Numbered from the stretch's first letter, positions 42,431-51,023 are shown. The stretch: 64,000 nt of DNA from JBCBKU01 sp965267475 (GCA_965267475.1 OZ254079.1:3100001-3164000), one strand, 5' to 3'. Translations and numbers: made by a program. The notes: generated by a model from the sequence alone, not told the origin.

Positions 42431-43423
42431 CTAGTCGATCAGCCCGGCTTTCCGGAACAGTGCCGGCAAAGACGCCTCCGGCCTTGGTCCCATATGGCCG
42501 ATCACCTCCGCCGCAGCGACGCATCCCATGCGACCGCAAATCTCCATGTCGCGACCCGTGGCAAGGCCGTAAAGGAACCCGGCAGCAAACTGATCGCCCG
42601 CGCCCGTCGCATCAACCGGTACGACTTTGTCCACCGGAACATCCGTGCGCGTTCCATCGGACAGGATCGACACCCCATCGCCCGACCGGGTGCAAACCAC
42701 AAGCGGACAGATTGCGGCGACGCGGTCCAGATCGCGGTCCAGATGATCGTCCTGATAAAGCGACCGGATCTCGGCCTCGTTCCCGATCACATAATCCAGT
42801 TCGTTCTCGATCAGCGTCAGGAAATCGGCACGATGACGCTCGACGCAGAACGGATCGGAAATCGCGATCCCGGCCTTGCCGCCCGCCGCGCGGCATGTCC
42901 GCGCCAGATGAATGAACGCCTCTTTTCCCTTGTCCTTGTCGAAAAGGTACCCTTCGAGAAAGACGATCTCGGCCTCGGCAGCAACGTCATCGGCCACATC
43001 CTCGGGGCCGAGTTCTGCCGAAATGCCAAGATAGGTATTCATCGAACGCTCACCATCGGGCGAGACGAAAATCATCGACCGTGACGTGGGCAATTCGCCC
43101 CCGGCCACCGGCGCATTGACGAAATCCGTGCCGTCCTTGGCCATGGCATCGGCATAGAACCGACCCAGCGCATCGTCGTGAACGCGCCCGATAAACCCGG
43201 TCCGCAGCCCCAGATTTCCAAGACCGGCCAACGAGTTCGCAACCGATCCCCCCGGTGTCTGCACCCGGTCCTTCATGGCCGCATACAAAAGCTCGGCCCG
43301 GTCCCGGTCGACAAGCTGCATGATCCCCTTCTCGATCCCCATATGTTCGAGAAAGCTGTCATCCTCGCGCGCCAACACATCGACAACGGCATTGCCGATG
43401 CCGACCACTTGATACTTTTTCAT
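42431..43423 (-). CDS. Adenosine kinase (PfkB family)
   Basis: 330 residues of the ribokinase fold. VVGIGNAVVDVLAREDDSFL at the start and the catalytic VDATGAGDQFAAGFLYGLA near residue 270 place it with bacterial adenosine kinases. It should phosphorylate adenosine to AMP for salvage. Its ATG overlaps the nth stop as ATGA, so nth and this gene form a unit. Another PfkB-family substrate is possible. Confidence 0.88.
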   Translation of the reverse strand: MKKYQVVGIGNAVVDVLAREDDSFLEHMGIEKGIMQLVDRDRAELLYAAMKDRVQTPGGSVANSLAGLGNLGLRTGFIGRVHDDALGRFYADAMAKDGTDFVNAPVAGGELPTSRSMIFVSPDGERSMNTYLGISAELGPEDVADDVAAEAEIVFLEGYLFDKDKGKEAFIHLARTCRAAGGKAGIAISDPFCVERHRADFLTLIENELDYVIGNEAEIRSLYQDDHLDRDLDRVAAICPLVVCTRSGDGVSILSDGTRTDVPVDKVVPVDATGAGDQFAAGFLYGLATGRDMEICGRMGCVAAAEVIGHMGPRPEASLPALFRKAGLID

Positions 43424-44064
43424 GCAGTCTTCTCCTCAAACGCGCAGAGATCTTTGATGATGCAGGCCCCGCATTTGGGTTTCCGGGCCACACAAATGTA
43501 TCGCCCATGCAGGATTAACCAATGGTGGGCGTGAAGCTGAAACTCGACCGGCACGTTGTCCTCGATGGCGCGTTCGACCGCGACCACATCTTTTCCGGGC
43601 GCGATGCCGGCCCGGTTGCCGACGCGGAAGATATGCGTGTCCACGGCTTGGGCGGGGTGCCGATACCACATATTCAGAACGACATTGGCCGTCTTCCGCC
43701 CCACGCCGGGCAGACTTTCGAGCGCCGCGCGCGACGTGGGCACTTCGCCGCCATAGTCATCGATCAGGATCCGCGCCATCTTAATGACGTTCTTGGCCTT
43801 GTTCCGGTAAAGCCCGATGGTCTTGATATGCTGGATCAAGCCCTCTTCGCCAAGCGCCAGCATCTTCTCGGGGGTATCGGCGATCTTGAATAGATCCTTC
43901 GTCGCCTTGTTCACGCCCACATCCGTCGCCTGGGCTGACAGCGCCACCGCCACGACCAGCGTATAGGCATTCACATGCTCCAACTCGCCCTTTGGTTCGG
44001 CTTCCGAGGCCTGAAACCGCGTGAAGATCTCGCGCATCACGGTGTATGGAAGCTGTTTTGCCAT
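43420..44064 (-). CDS. nth: Endonuclease III
   Basis: 214 residues. Helix-hairpin-helix LPGVGRKTANVVLN with catalytic K124, catalytic D142 in VDTHIFRV, and the [4Fe-4S] loop C191-x6-C198-x2-C201-x5-C207. It is a DNA glycosylase/AP lyase for oxidised pyrimidines. ATG at 44064 gives the family length; longer upstream frames are not supported. First gene of the nth-adenosine kinase pair. Confidence 0.96.
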   Translation of the reverse strand: MAKQLPYTVMREIFTRFQASEAEPKGELEHVNAYTLVVAVALSAQATDVGVNKATKDLFKIADTPEKMLALGEEGLIQHIKTIGLYRNKAKNVIKMARILIDDYGGEVPTSRAALESLPGVGRKTANVVLNMWYRHPAQAVDTHIFRVGNRAGIAPGKDVVAVERAIEDNVPVEFQLHAHHWLILHGRYICVARKPKCGACIIKDLCAFEEKTA

Positions 44065-44177
44065 CCCGGGCCTTTTGGCCGATGCGTCCTCCAGCCACAA
44101 GCCCGGCCATAAACGCCCCCTTAATTCGAAACGGCCACTGTCGTCCGGCACGATCCGTACATAGGGGCGCTTTACCG

Positions 44178-44789
44178 ATGGATGCCAGGATACCGTTCGG
44201 ATTTCCAAGCGGCACACTGATTGCCACGGAACACGGGGAGGAACCGGTGGACTGGCTTGCCTCTGGCGTCCGGGTCGAAACGCTGGAACTGGGATATCAG
44301 CCGATCGCCTGGGTCGGCCGCATGACGGTGCCGCCCGATGGGCTGACGCTGGTCGAGATCCCGCCAGATACCTTCGGGCCCGGGCAACCTGTGACGCCGC
44401 TCTGGCTTGATCCGTCCCACAAGATCGTGGTGTCAGGTGCCCTGGTCGAACTGCACTTCGGCACCCCACATGCATATGTCCGCGCCGGGGACCTGATTGA
44501 CAGGGGTGGCGTCTCGGCCCAGCCATCTGACCCGGATATCCCGATGTTTCACATTGCTGTCGCGGCGTCCGCCAGCCTGCATGCCGGCGGCCTCTGGACC
44601 GAAAGCCTTTGGCTAACCGACAGCACGCCAGACCACGCCGATCCGCGCGACCGGCCACGCCTGGACCGCGCACGCGCCCGAATGGGCCTGCACCGGCAAA
44701 GCGCGCAAATCTGCCTGACGGCGAAAGAAGCACGCCTTGTCCTGCCACCCAGCCAGACCCCGAACCTGGATATCGCGCTTTCGGCTTGA
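44178..44789 (+). CDS. Hint-domain protein lacking the catalytic Cys (1)
   Basis: 203 residues. The N-terminal FPSGTLIATEHGEEPVDWLA matches the start of the Hint_2 (hedgehog/intein) fold, followed by VTPLWLDPSHKIVVSG and PHAYVRAGDLID, which is the His-containing block B region. The residue before the GTLI strand that is normally Cys, Ser or Thr is not a clear nucleophile (FGFPSGT), so autoprocessing is doubtful. No signal peptide. A related gene follows 80 bases downstream. Function unknown. Confidence 0.75.
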   Translation: MDARIPFGFPSGTLIATEHGEEPVDWLASGVRVETLELGYQPIAWVGRMTVPPDGLTLVEIPPDTFGPGQPVTPLWLDPSHKIVVSGALVELHFGTPHAYVRAGDLIDRGGVSAQPSDPDIPMFHIAVAASASLHAGGLWTESLWLTDSTPDHADPRDRPRLDRARARMGLHRQSAQICLTAKEARLVLPPSQTPNLDIALSA

Positions 44790-44869
44790 TTGGTCGAAAC
44801 GAAAAACAATGACTTTGCAGCGTTGAACATTAAAACACTGTAAAGAGGGGCGCCTCCATAATCGGGGCC

Positions 44870-45475
44870 ATGCATCAATTCACGCGATCGGGCCTGGGGC
44901 CGGGCACGCTTATCGACACTCCTGACGGGCCGTTGCCTGTCGAATGGCTGGAACCCGGCTATCTGGTGTCGACACGCGACCATGGCGACGAACCCACCGT
45001 CTGGATGGGGGCGACCACCTTTCGCCAAGCCGACGAGATTGCGGAAAACCGGCTGGTCCGGATTACGGCGGGGGCTTTCGGCGACGGGCTGCCCACGGCC
45101 GATCTTGAGCTGTCACCGTTCCACAAGGTTCTTATCGCGGACCCCGTGCTTGAAGACCGCTTCGGCGCGCCGGCCATGTTTATCGCCGCGAAAGATCTGG
45201 TGGGCCTGCCGGGGATCTCGCGCCCTGACGATCCCCAACCAGTGCGCCACCTGCACGTGGCGCTGACCCATCATCGCGTCCTGATCGCCAACGGCGTCCC
45301 GGTCGAATCGCTCCATGTCGGCAAGTCGGTCCATTCGGCGGGCACACCGGGGCTGAAGCTCGCCTTCCAAGGGCAGAACCCCCAAGACCAGGCCCCCTTC
45401 CCCATCCTCTCGGCAGACCAAATGCGCGATCTTGTGGCGCTCGACCCGCCAGCAAGACCGGAACAAACGGCCTGA
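44870..45475 (+). CDS. Hint-domain protein lacking the catalytic Cys (2)
   Basis: 201 residues, paralogous layout to the preceding gene: GLGPGTLIDTPDGPLPVEWL, then ADLELSPFHKVLIADP and PAMFIAAKDLVGLPG, then ALTHHRVLIANGVPVESL. The position-1 nucleophile is absent (GPGT), yet the SPFHK block and the downstream HHRVL His pair are kept, so the fold is probably intact. It may be a binding or inactive descendant of larger secreted Hint proteins common in Rhodobacteraceae. The C-terminus DPPARPEQTA is disordered. Confidence 0.75.
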   Translation: MHQFTRSGLGPGTLIDTPDGPLPVEWLEPGYLVSTRDHGDEPTVWMGATTFRQADEIAENRLVRITAGAFGDGLPTADLELSPFHKVLIADPVLEDRFGAPAMFIAAKDLVGLPGISRPDDPQPVRHLHVALTHHRVLIANGVPVESLHVGKSVHSAGTPGLKLAFQGQNPQDQAPFPILSADQMRDLVALDPPARPEQTA

Positions 45476-45547
45476 TCCCGCAATAATCGGGTCGCAGGGC
45501 AGGCTCCGGGCACCTACTGTTGTATCAAGACAGTTGAGAGACCTGCC

Positions 45548-46402
45548 ATGAACGCCCAGACCACAATCGAGACATCGTACTATTACAAGCTGATGGCCCG
45601 CGCGATCGAGCGGATCGACAGCGAAGACGGGCGCGATTTGTCGTTAGAGGAAATCGCGCGCGAAATGAACCTGAGCCCCGCGCATTTCCAGCGCGTCTTC
45701 AGCCGCTGGGCGGGGGTCAGCCCGAAAAAATTTCAGCAATATCTCGCGCTGGATCATGCCAAACGTCTTTTGGCAGACCGTCACACGACGCTGGAAACCG
45801 CCGACGCCGTGGGCCTTTCCGGCTCGGGGCGCTTGCACGACCTGTTCGTGCGCTGGGAAGCGATGAGCCCCGGCGATTATGCAAAGGGCGGTGCGGGCCT
45901 GGAAATCCTCTGGGGCTGGTTCGACAGCCCCTTCGGCCCCGCGCTGATCATGGGCACGGATCGCGGGATCTGCGGCGTGGCTTTCGCGGCCGAAACCGGT
46001 GCCGAGGCAGCGATGGAAGACATGCTCGGGCGTTGGCCCCACGCGCGCTTCACTGAAGACCCAACGGCTTTGCGGCCCATGGCAGACCGCGCCTTCCCGA
46101 CGGCCCGCGAACCGGACGAGCCGGTGCCGCTGTTCCTGATCGGCGCCCCCTTTCAGGTGAAGGTCTGGGAAGCGCTTCTGACTATTCCGACCGGTCATGT
46201 GACGACCTATTCCGACATCGCCTCGGTCATCGGCAGCCCCAAAGCGGTCCGCGCCGTGGGAACAGCCGTGGGCCGGAACCCGATAAGCTGGCTGATCCCC
46301 TGTCACCGGGCGCTTCGCAAATCAGGCGCGCTTGGCGGCTATCACTGGGGTCTGCCTGTCAAGCGGGCGATGCTCGCCTGGGAAGCCGCCGAAACCGCGT
46401 GA
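45548..46402 (+). CDS. AraC-type HTH / O6-methylguanine-DNA methyltransferase (Ada-like)
   Basis: 284 residues. An AraC-type HTH at about residues 10-110 (NLSPAHFQRVFSRWAGVSP) is fused to a methylated-DNA cysteine methyltransferase; the acceptor Cys is in WLIPCHRALRKSGALGGYHW. The N-terminal zinc-Cys domain of E. coli Ada that senses methylphosphotriesters is missing, as in many alphaproteobacterial homologues. It would remove methyl groups from O6-methylguanine and may regulate its own gene. Confidence 0.92.
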   Translation: MNAQTTIETSYYYKLMARAIERIDSEDGRDLSLEEIAREMNLSPAHFQRVFSRWAGVSPKKFQQYLALDHAKRLLADRHTTLETADAVGLSGSGRLHDLFVRWEAMSPGDYAKGGAGLEILWGWFDSPFGPALIMGTDRGICGVAFAAETGAEAAMEDMLGRWPHARFTEDPTALRPMADRAFPTAREPDEPVPLFLIGAPFQVKVWEALLTIPTGHVTTYSDIASVIGSPKAVRAVGTAVGRNPISWLIPCHRALRKSGALGGYHWGLPVKRAMLAWEAAETA

Positions 46403-46512
46403 GTTCGGCGGCAAAACGCCGACACTTCGCCTGTTATCGCCTATCAAACCTGCTTTGCTGCTATATAGCCGGGCACGGAGCCCAGTGCAGAAACTCCGCT
46501 ATGAGGACAGCA

Positions 46513-47157
46513 ATGCTGAGAGCAAAATCAACCGTACTTCTTGCCGCCGCCAGTGCCCTAGTGCTGGCAGGCTGTACCGATCCAAATACAGGCGAACGCG
46601 ACCGGACCCGTACCGGGGCCCTGACCGGGGCCGTCATCGGCGGACTTCTCGGGTCGCGCGCCGATGATGACAAAGTGGCTTCGACCGCGCTTGGGGCCGC
46701 CATCGGTGGCGCCATCGGCGGCGCCGTGGGTCTGGCGCTCGACCGTCAAGCGGAAGAGCTCAGGAACGATCTCGGCAGCGAAATCGACGTCGTCCGTCAA
46801 GGTGACGAGTTGATCGTTCGCATGCCGAACGACATTCTGTTCGACGTCGACAGTGCGGCGGTGAAACCCGGTCTCCGCCGCGATCTGGGCGTGCTGGCCG
46901 CCAGCCTGAACAAGTATCCCGACACACGGGTTGCTGTAGAAGGGCACACCGATTCCACCGGCGACGCCGGCTATAACTTCGATCTGTCGACCCGCCGCGC
47001 ACAATCCGTGGTGATCGTTCTGGTCGAAAACGGCGTGGACGGACGGCGGCTCGATGTGTTCGGGCGGGGAGAGAACAATCCAATAGCCTCGAACCTGACA
47101 CCCGAAGGTCGCGCGCTAAACCGGCGCGTGGAAATCAAGATCCGCGGCAACGGGTAA
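46513..47157 (+). CDS. OmpA-family lipoprotein
   Basis: 214 residues. Signal peptide with lipobox LVLAGC (Cys21), so lipid-anchored. A glycine-zipper segment (TGAVIGGLLGSRA and ALGAAIGGAIGGAVGLALD) follows, then the OmpA C-terminal domain with VEGHTDSTGDAGYNFDLSTR, which binds peptidoglycan through its conserved Asp and Arg. It resembles YiaD-type stabilisers linking the outer membrane to the wall. GAGGA at 46503-46507 favours ATG at 46513 over 46501. Confidence 0.9.
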   Translation: MLRAKSTVLLAAASALVLAGCTDPNTGERDRTRTGALTGAVIGGLLGSRADDDKVASTALGAAIGGAIGGAVGLALDRQAEELRNDLGSEIDVVRQGDELIVRMPNDILFDVDSAAVKPGLRRDLGVLAASLNKYPDTRVAVEGHTDSTGDAGYNFDLSTRRAQSVVIVLVENGVDGRRLDVFGRGENNPIASNLTPEGRALNRRVEIKIRGNG

Positions 47158-47179
47158 TCCCCGCCGACATAGCGGTTGT

Positions 47180-47230
47180 CCGACCCTCCGCATTGGTCAT
47201 ATGATCTGACCAATGCGCCAGGAGGGTCGG
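47180..47230. promoter_or_regulatory. Nested palindromes over the GntR gene ribosome binding site
   Basis: Inner arms GCATTGGTCA (47190-47199) and TGACCAATGC (47207-47216) are perfect, with a 7-base centre, and carry TTGGTC/GACCAA half-sites typical for FadR-subfamily GntR operators. Outer arms CCGACCCTCC (47180-47189) and GGAGGGTCGG (47221-47230) are also perfect; the right outer arm contains the ribosome binding site GGAGGG. It can act as DNA operator and as an mRNA hairpin hiding the site. Confidence 0.7.
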
Positions 47231-47232
47231 CA

Positions 47233-48009
47233 ATGCCGTTCCAGAAAATTCAATCCGAACGCCTGGCCGATGCCATCGTCCAGCAGATCGAACTTCTGAT
47301 CCTGCGGGGCGTTTTGCGCCCGGGTGAACGCCTGCCGTCCGAGCGCGATCTGGCCGAACGCATGGGCGTGTCCCGGCCAAGCCTGCGTGAAGCGCTGGCC
47401 GAGTTGCACAGCCGCGGTCTTCTTAGTTCCCGGCAAGGGTCAGGCGTCTATGTGGACGATGCCGTCGGCCAGGGCTTTTCGCCGGCCCTGACCCGGCTGT
47501 TTTCCGGACATCGCGAAGCGGTGTTCGACTTGATTGCCTTTCGGCGCGATCTCGAAGGTCTGGCCGTCGAACGGGCCGCCAGCGAAGGGTCGGCCACGGA
47601 CCTCGCCGTGGTCGACGCGACCCTCGCGCGGATGGAGGCCGCCCATTCCAAGGGCGATCCGGCAGAAGAAGCGCGTCTCGATGCGGCGTTTCACATGGCG
47701 ATTGTCGAGGCGAGCCACAACACCGTGGCGCTGCACGTCATGCGGGCGATGGTCGGGCTTTTGCAGGAAGGGGTGGTCTATAACCGCCAGGCCGTCTTTC
47801 AGCAAAGCACCAAGACGCGCGATGCGCTGCTGGACCAGCACCGCGCCATCAACAGCGCCCTTCAGTCCAGAGATGGCGCGGGCGCCCGTGCGGCGTTGGC
47901 CCGCCATCTGGACTATGTCGAGGCCGCGATCCTGGCCCAGGGGAAGGCTGCCGCCAACGAGGCGATCGCCCAGCAGCGGCTGACGCAAGAGCAGGCCCGG
48001 CGGGGATGA
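47233..48009 (+). CDS. GntR family regulator, FadR/FCD subfamily
   Basis: 258 residues. The winged helix has RPGERLPSERDLAERMGVSR followed by PSLREALAELHSRGLL; the C-terminal FCD domain has the metal/ligand residues in DAAFHMAIVEASHN and QHRAI. It resembles PdhR/LldR-type regulators of organic acid use. It stands alone with a palindromic operator over its own translation start, so autoregulation is likely. Ligand and targets unknown. Confidence 0.9.
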   Translation: MPFQKIQSERLADAIVQQIELLILRGVLRPGERLPSERDLAERMGVSRPSLREALAELHSRGLLSSRQGSGVYVDDAVGQGFSPALTRLFSGHREAVFDLIAFRRDLEGLAVERAASEGSATDLAVVDATLARMEAAHSKGDPAEEARLDAAFHMAIVEASHNTVALHVMRAMVGLLQEGVVYNRQAVFQQSTKTRDALLDQHRAINSALQSRDGAGARAALARHLDYVEAAILAQGKAAANEAIAQQRLTQEQARRG

Positions 48010-48033
48010 TGTCACCTTTGCCCCGGAGCGGGT

Positions 48034-48080
48034 CCGATTTTCGACACGAAAATCGGTCCGAAAAACGACGCGTTTTTCGG
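48034..48080. repeat. Tandem perfect hairpins (10-bp stems, 3-nt loops)
   Basis: CCGATTTTCG (48034-48043) / CGAAAATCGG (48047-48056) with loop ACA, then CCGAAAAACG (48058-48067) / CGTTTTTCGG (48071-48080) with loop ACG. One base separates them. Same design as at 1894-1938. It lies between the convergent GntR gene and ATP synthase genes and may help terminate the former. Confidence 0.8.
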
Positions 48081-48104
48081 CGTCCCGCGGATGAGGGGAC
48101 AATG

Positions 48105-48128
48105 CAAAAGGGCGCCCGAAGGCGCCCT
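48105..48128 (-). terminator. Terminator of the F0 ATP synthase operon
   Basis: On the minus strand AGGGCGCC-TTCG-GGCGCCCT followed by TTTGC; perfect 8-bp stem with a stable TTCG loop, 24 bases past the atpF stop. Confidence 0.85.
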
Positions 48129-48151
48129 GGCAAACGTGGCTAGATGTCGCG

Positions 48152-48715
48152 CTAGTTCAGCTTCTGCGCAACGGATGCGATCGATTCTTCGACCAGCTTG
48201 TCGGCCTCTGCCGCCGACATGTTTCCGGCAACCACATCGCTTGCGGCCGCTACAGCCACCTGGATGGCCCGGTCGCGCACTTCCTTGACCGCCGATGCCT
48301 CGGCCGAGGCAATCTGGTCCTCTGCCGCTTGTAGGCGTCGCGCGATCGAAGCTTTCAGATCCGCCTTGGCCTGCTCGGCCGCGGCTTCCGCTTCGGCCTT
48401 GGCCTGGGCCACGATCCGTTCGGCCTGCTCGGCCACTTCTTTCTGCTTGCGCTCATATTGCGCCAGCACGGTCTGCGCCTCTTCCTGAAGCGCACGCGCC
48501 TCGGCCAATTCCGACCGAATGCCATCGGCACGCTTGTCGAGAAGACCCATCAGGATCGCCGGCACACGGAAGTAAAACAAGACGCCGATGAACAGAAGGA
48601 ACGCGATCAGAACCACGAAATCCGTGTTTGCCAGCGACACGAAAGCCTTGTCCTTTTCGCCCGCGGCAAATCCAGGTGTCGCCAGAAGGGTCAGCGCAAT
48701 TGCAAGTCTTGTCAT
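48152..48715 (-). CDS. atpF: F0 ATP synthase subunit b
   Basis: 187 residues. One N-terminal membrane helix (about 34-53, FVVLIAFLLFIGVLFYF) preceded by a signal-like stretch, then a long charged Ala/Glu/Lys helix that forms the peripheral stalk. ATG at 48715 is preferred because AAGGG lies 7-8 bases upstream; a GTG at 48724 overlapping the previous stop is possible but too close to that site. Last gene of the F0 operon, before a terminator. Confidence 0.93.
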   Translation of the reverse strand: MTRLAIALTLLATPGFAAGEKDKAFVSLANTDFVVLIAFLLFIGVLFYFRVPAILMGLLDKRADGIRSELAEARALQEEAQTVLAQYERKQKEVAEQAERIVAQAKAEAEAAAEQAKADLKASIARRLQAAEDQIASAEASAVKEVRDRAIQVAVAAASDVVAGNMSAAEADKLVEESIASVAQKLN

Positions 48716-48720
48716 GACGC

Positions 48721-49275
48721 TCACCCTTTCATCCGCGCTTCGACCGCGGCCTTGATATCTGCCGCCGAAGCCTTGCTGCCCAGCGCCGAGACGATATCGC
48801 CCGCCGTTGCGCTGGCCACATCTTTAACGGCTGCCAGCGCACCCTGGCGAATGGTCGCGATGGCCTTTTCGGACTCCGCTGCTTTCGCCGAGATCTCGGC
48901 ATCTGCCGTTTCCAGGGCCGCCGCCAGATCCTTGTCGATATCGGCCCGCGTGGCCGCGATGATCTGGTTGGCTTCCGACCGCGCATCGGCCAGGGCCTTG
49001 TCATAAGCGGCCTCGGCCTCTTCGGCCTTCAGCTTCAGCTCTTCCGCCGCCGCGATATGGTTGGTGATCGTTCCCTGTCTCTCGGCAAGCACCGCCGCAA
49101 TGCGCGGCAAGGCCACCTGCGTCAGGATCAGATAGACAACGACCAGTGTGATCACCAGCCAGAAGATCTGGTTGGGAAAGGACGCGAAATCGAGCTGCGG
49201 CATCCCCACCGCCTCCGCCGCGCCGTGGGCGGCATCGCCTCCATGGGCGTCTGTGCTCGTGGTTTCGTCAGCCAT
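48721..49275 (-). CDS. atpG: F0 ATP synthase subunit b'
   Basis: 184 residues. Membrane helix at about 37-57 (FWLVITLVVVYLILTQVAL), then an Ala-rich stalk helix. The paired b and b' genes are typical of phototrophic and other alphaproteobacteria, which use a heterodimeric peripheral stalk. ATG at 49275 has GAGGAGG upstream. The gene name varies between atpG, atpX and atpF2 in annotations. Confidence 0.92.
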   Translation of the reverse strand: MADETTSTDAHGGDAAHGAAEAVGMPQLDFASFPNQIFWLVITLVVVYLILTQVALPRIAAVLAERQGTITNHIAAAEELKLKAEEAEAAYDKALADARSEANQIIAATRADIDKDLAAALETADAEISAKAAESEKAIATIRQGALAAVKDVASATAGDIVSALGSKASAADIKAAVEARMKG

Positions 49276-49358
49276 CGAGGGCCTCCTCAAACCTTAGTGT
49301 AACACCGGATGGGACCCTCGGGGCCCCACCCGGACGTAAGGAAATGATCGTCAGTCTA

Positions 49359-49595
49359 TCAGACAGCGAACATCAGGAGGAGCGCCACGAGGAACGAGAA
49401 GATCCCCAGCGCTTCCGAGAACGCGATACCGATAAACATCGTGGCGGTCTGGCCTGCAGCCGCCGACGGGTTGCGCAACGCACCCGACAGATAGTTCCCG
49501 ACAACGTGGCCCACACCAACAGCAGCACCGCCCATGCCCGTACAGGCCAGACCCGCGCCGATATAGGCACCCATTTGTACGACGTCGCCTTCCAT
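49359..49595 (-). CDS. atpE: F0 ATP synthase subunit c
   Basis: 78 residues, two-helix hairpin. The proton-carrying carboxylate is E61 in FSEALGIFSF; the polar loop is RNPSAA. No sodium-binding residue set is evident, so a proton-coupled ring is expected. The gene lies between atpB and atpG with normal spacing. Confidence 0.96.
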   Translation of the reverse strand: MEGDVVQMGAYIGAGLACTGMGGAAVGVGHVVGNYLSGALRNPSAAAGQTATMFIGIAFSEALGIFSFLVALLLMFAV

Positions 49596-49651
49596 GTCTT
49601 TCTCCTTACGTTGGAAGTGTTCTTTGAAACGGGGCCCTTACCCCGCCGGTA

Positions 49652-50494
49652 TCAGTGATGCGGATGCAGTGCGTCCTTCAGGTACACGCATGTCAAAATC
49701 GCGAAGACATAGGCCTGGATAAAGCTCACCAGAAGCTCAAGCGCATAGATCGCCGTGATCGCGAGGATCGAGAAGGGCGAAATCAGCGCCGCCGCCGCGA
49801 AGGCCGCGAAAACTTTGATCACCGCGTGGCCCGCCATCATGTTGCCGGCCAGACGAATGGAATGGCTGATGGGGCGCACGAAGTAGGAAATGACCTCGAT
49901 CAGCGCCAGGATCGGGCGCAGCGCCAGCGGGGCCGATGAGATCCAGAAGAGGCTCAGGAACCCGGCACCATGCTTGACGAAACCGATGATCGTGACCGAC
50001 AGGAACACGGCCATCGCCATGATCGCCGTCACCGCGATATGGCTGGTCGTTGTGAAGGCCATCGGGATCAGACCCAGCATATTGGCCACCACGATGAACA
50101 TGAACAGGGTCATCACATACGGGAAATAGGCGACACCGTCCTTGCCGGTGACGTCCTCGACCATCTTGTAAATGAAGCCATAGGCCAGTTCGGCCACCGA
50201 CTGCATCCGCGTCGGAACAATGGCGCGACCCCGCGTCGAAAACACCAAAAGGGCCGAGATCACAAGGATCGTCAGGAACATCCAAAGGGTGACGTTGGTC
50301 GGTGTGAAGAAGCTGACATCCTTACCGCCGAACAACGGCTTTACGATGAACTGATCCATCGGGTGGAAGGACAGTTCCTTCGATTCCCCGGTTATCAGCG
50401 CGATCAGGAACAGGATCCCGGCGATCCCGAACAAGGCATAGGCAATTCCGCGTCCGCCCTGTGGCTGAGCCGTCGGTTCACTCTGATCCGCCAT
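49652..50494 (-). CDS. atpB: F0 ATP synthase subunit a
   Basis: 280 residues, about six membrane helices. The essential arginine is R214 in SHSIRLAGNMMAGH. It forms the proton half-channels against the c ring. Starts 17 bases inside atpI. Confidence 0.96.
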   Translation of the reverse strand: MADQSEPTAQPQGGRGIAYALFGIAGILFLIALITGESKELSFHPMDQFIVKPLFGGKDVSFFTPTNVTLWMFLTILVISALLVFSTRGRAIVPTRMQSVAELAYGFIYKMVEDVTGKDGVAYFPYVMTLFMFIVVANMLGLIPMAFTTTSHIAVTAIMAMAVFLSVTIIGFVKHGAGFLSLFWISSAPLALRPILALIEVISYFVRPISHSIRLAGNMMAGHAVIKVFAAFAAAALISPFSILAITAIYALELLVSFIQAYVFAILTCVYLKDALHPHH

Positions 50495-50828
50495 GGCCCG
50501 TCTCCTTTTGCTCGGCGGCCTTGGCCACCTGTTCCTTTTGCACCTCGGCCGCTGAGCGCATCATCGTGCGCACACCCGCCGCAAACCCAAGGCCCAGGAA
50601 CACGATCATCAAGAACGGACCGGTCCCCAACAGCCTGTCGAGCCCAAAACCGATCCCGAACCCAATCACGATCCCGGCCACAAGCTCGATCACCATCCGC
50701 CAGGCAAGCTGCGCCTGCGAATAGTGCTCATCCTGATGGGCCTTCTTCGGCGGTTCGTCACCGCCTTTCGCCGCCTGGATCCGCGCCTCAAGCGCGTCCA
50801 AACGCGCCTTTTCGGGATCTTCGGCCAC
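50478..50828 (-). CDS. atpI: ATP synthase accessory protein AtpI
   Basis: 116 residues with two C-terminal membrane helices (WRMVIELVAGIVIGFGIGFG and a FLMIVFLGLGFAAG part). It matches the AtpI/YtqB family that aids c-ring assembly. GTG at 50828 is chosen with GGGGG upstream; the open extension further upstream has no conserved content. First gene of the F0 operon. Confidence 0.85.
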   Translation of the reverse strand: MAEDPEKARLDALEARIQAAKGGDEPPKKAHQDEHYSQAQLAWRMVIELVAGIVIGFGIGFGLDRLLGTGPFLMIVFLGLGFAAGVRTMMRSAAEVQKEQVAKAAEQKETGHGGSE

Positions 50829-50880
50829 GGGCAAGCCCCCTCGGACAATCGCGCGGACACTAGGCGCGCCGCAACGCAGA

Positions 50881-50924
50881 GTCAATTGACCTGAGATTCT
50901 ATATAAAACATTGATTTATATGAT
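50881..50924. promoter_or_regulatory. A/T-rich divergent promoter region with palindromes
   Basis: The 195-base gap between atpI and an arsR-type gene contains the palindrome GTCAATTGAC (50881-50890) and the inverted repeat ATATAAA (50901-50907) / TTTATAT (50915-50921). The A/T content is far above the surroundings. Likely promoters for both directions and possibly the ArsR operator; exact boxes not assigned. Confidence 0.45.
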
Positions 50925-51023
50925 ATTTTTCTTGCCCGACATCCGACGAACCAGCACGCTGCCACCGACCTCATATTTAACCTTTTGGTTGACGATTATG
51001 GGCGGGGCGGTCAGGACGACCCC

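Noticed and set aside
45548..46402. Truncated Ada
   Set aside because: Lack of the N-terminal zinc-Cys domain is common in this family and both remaining domains are intact.
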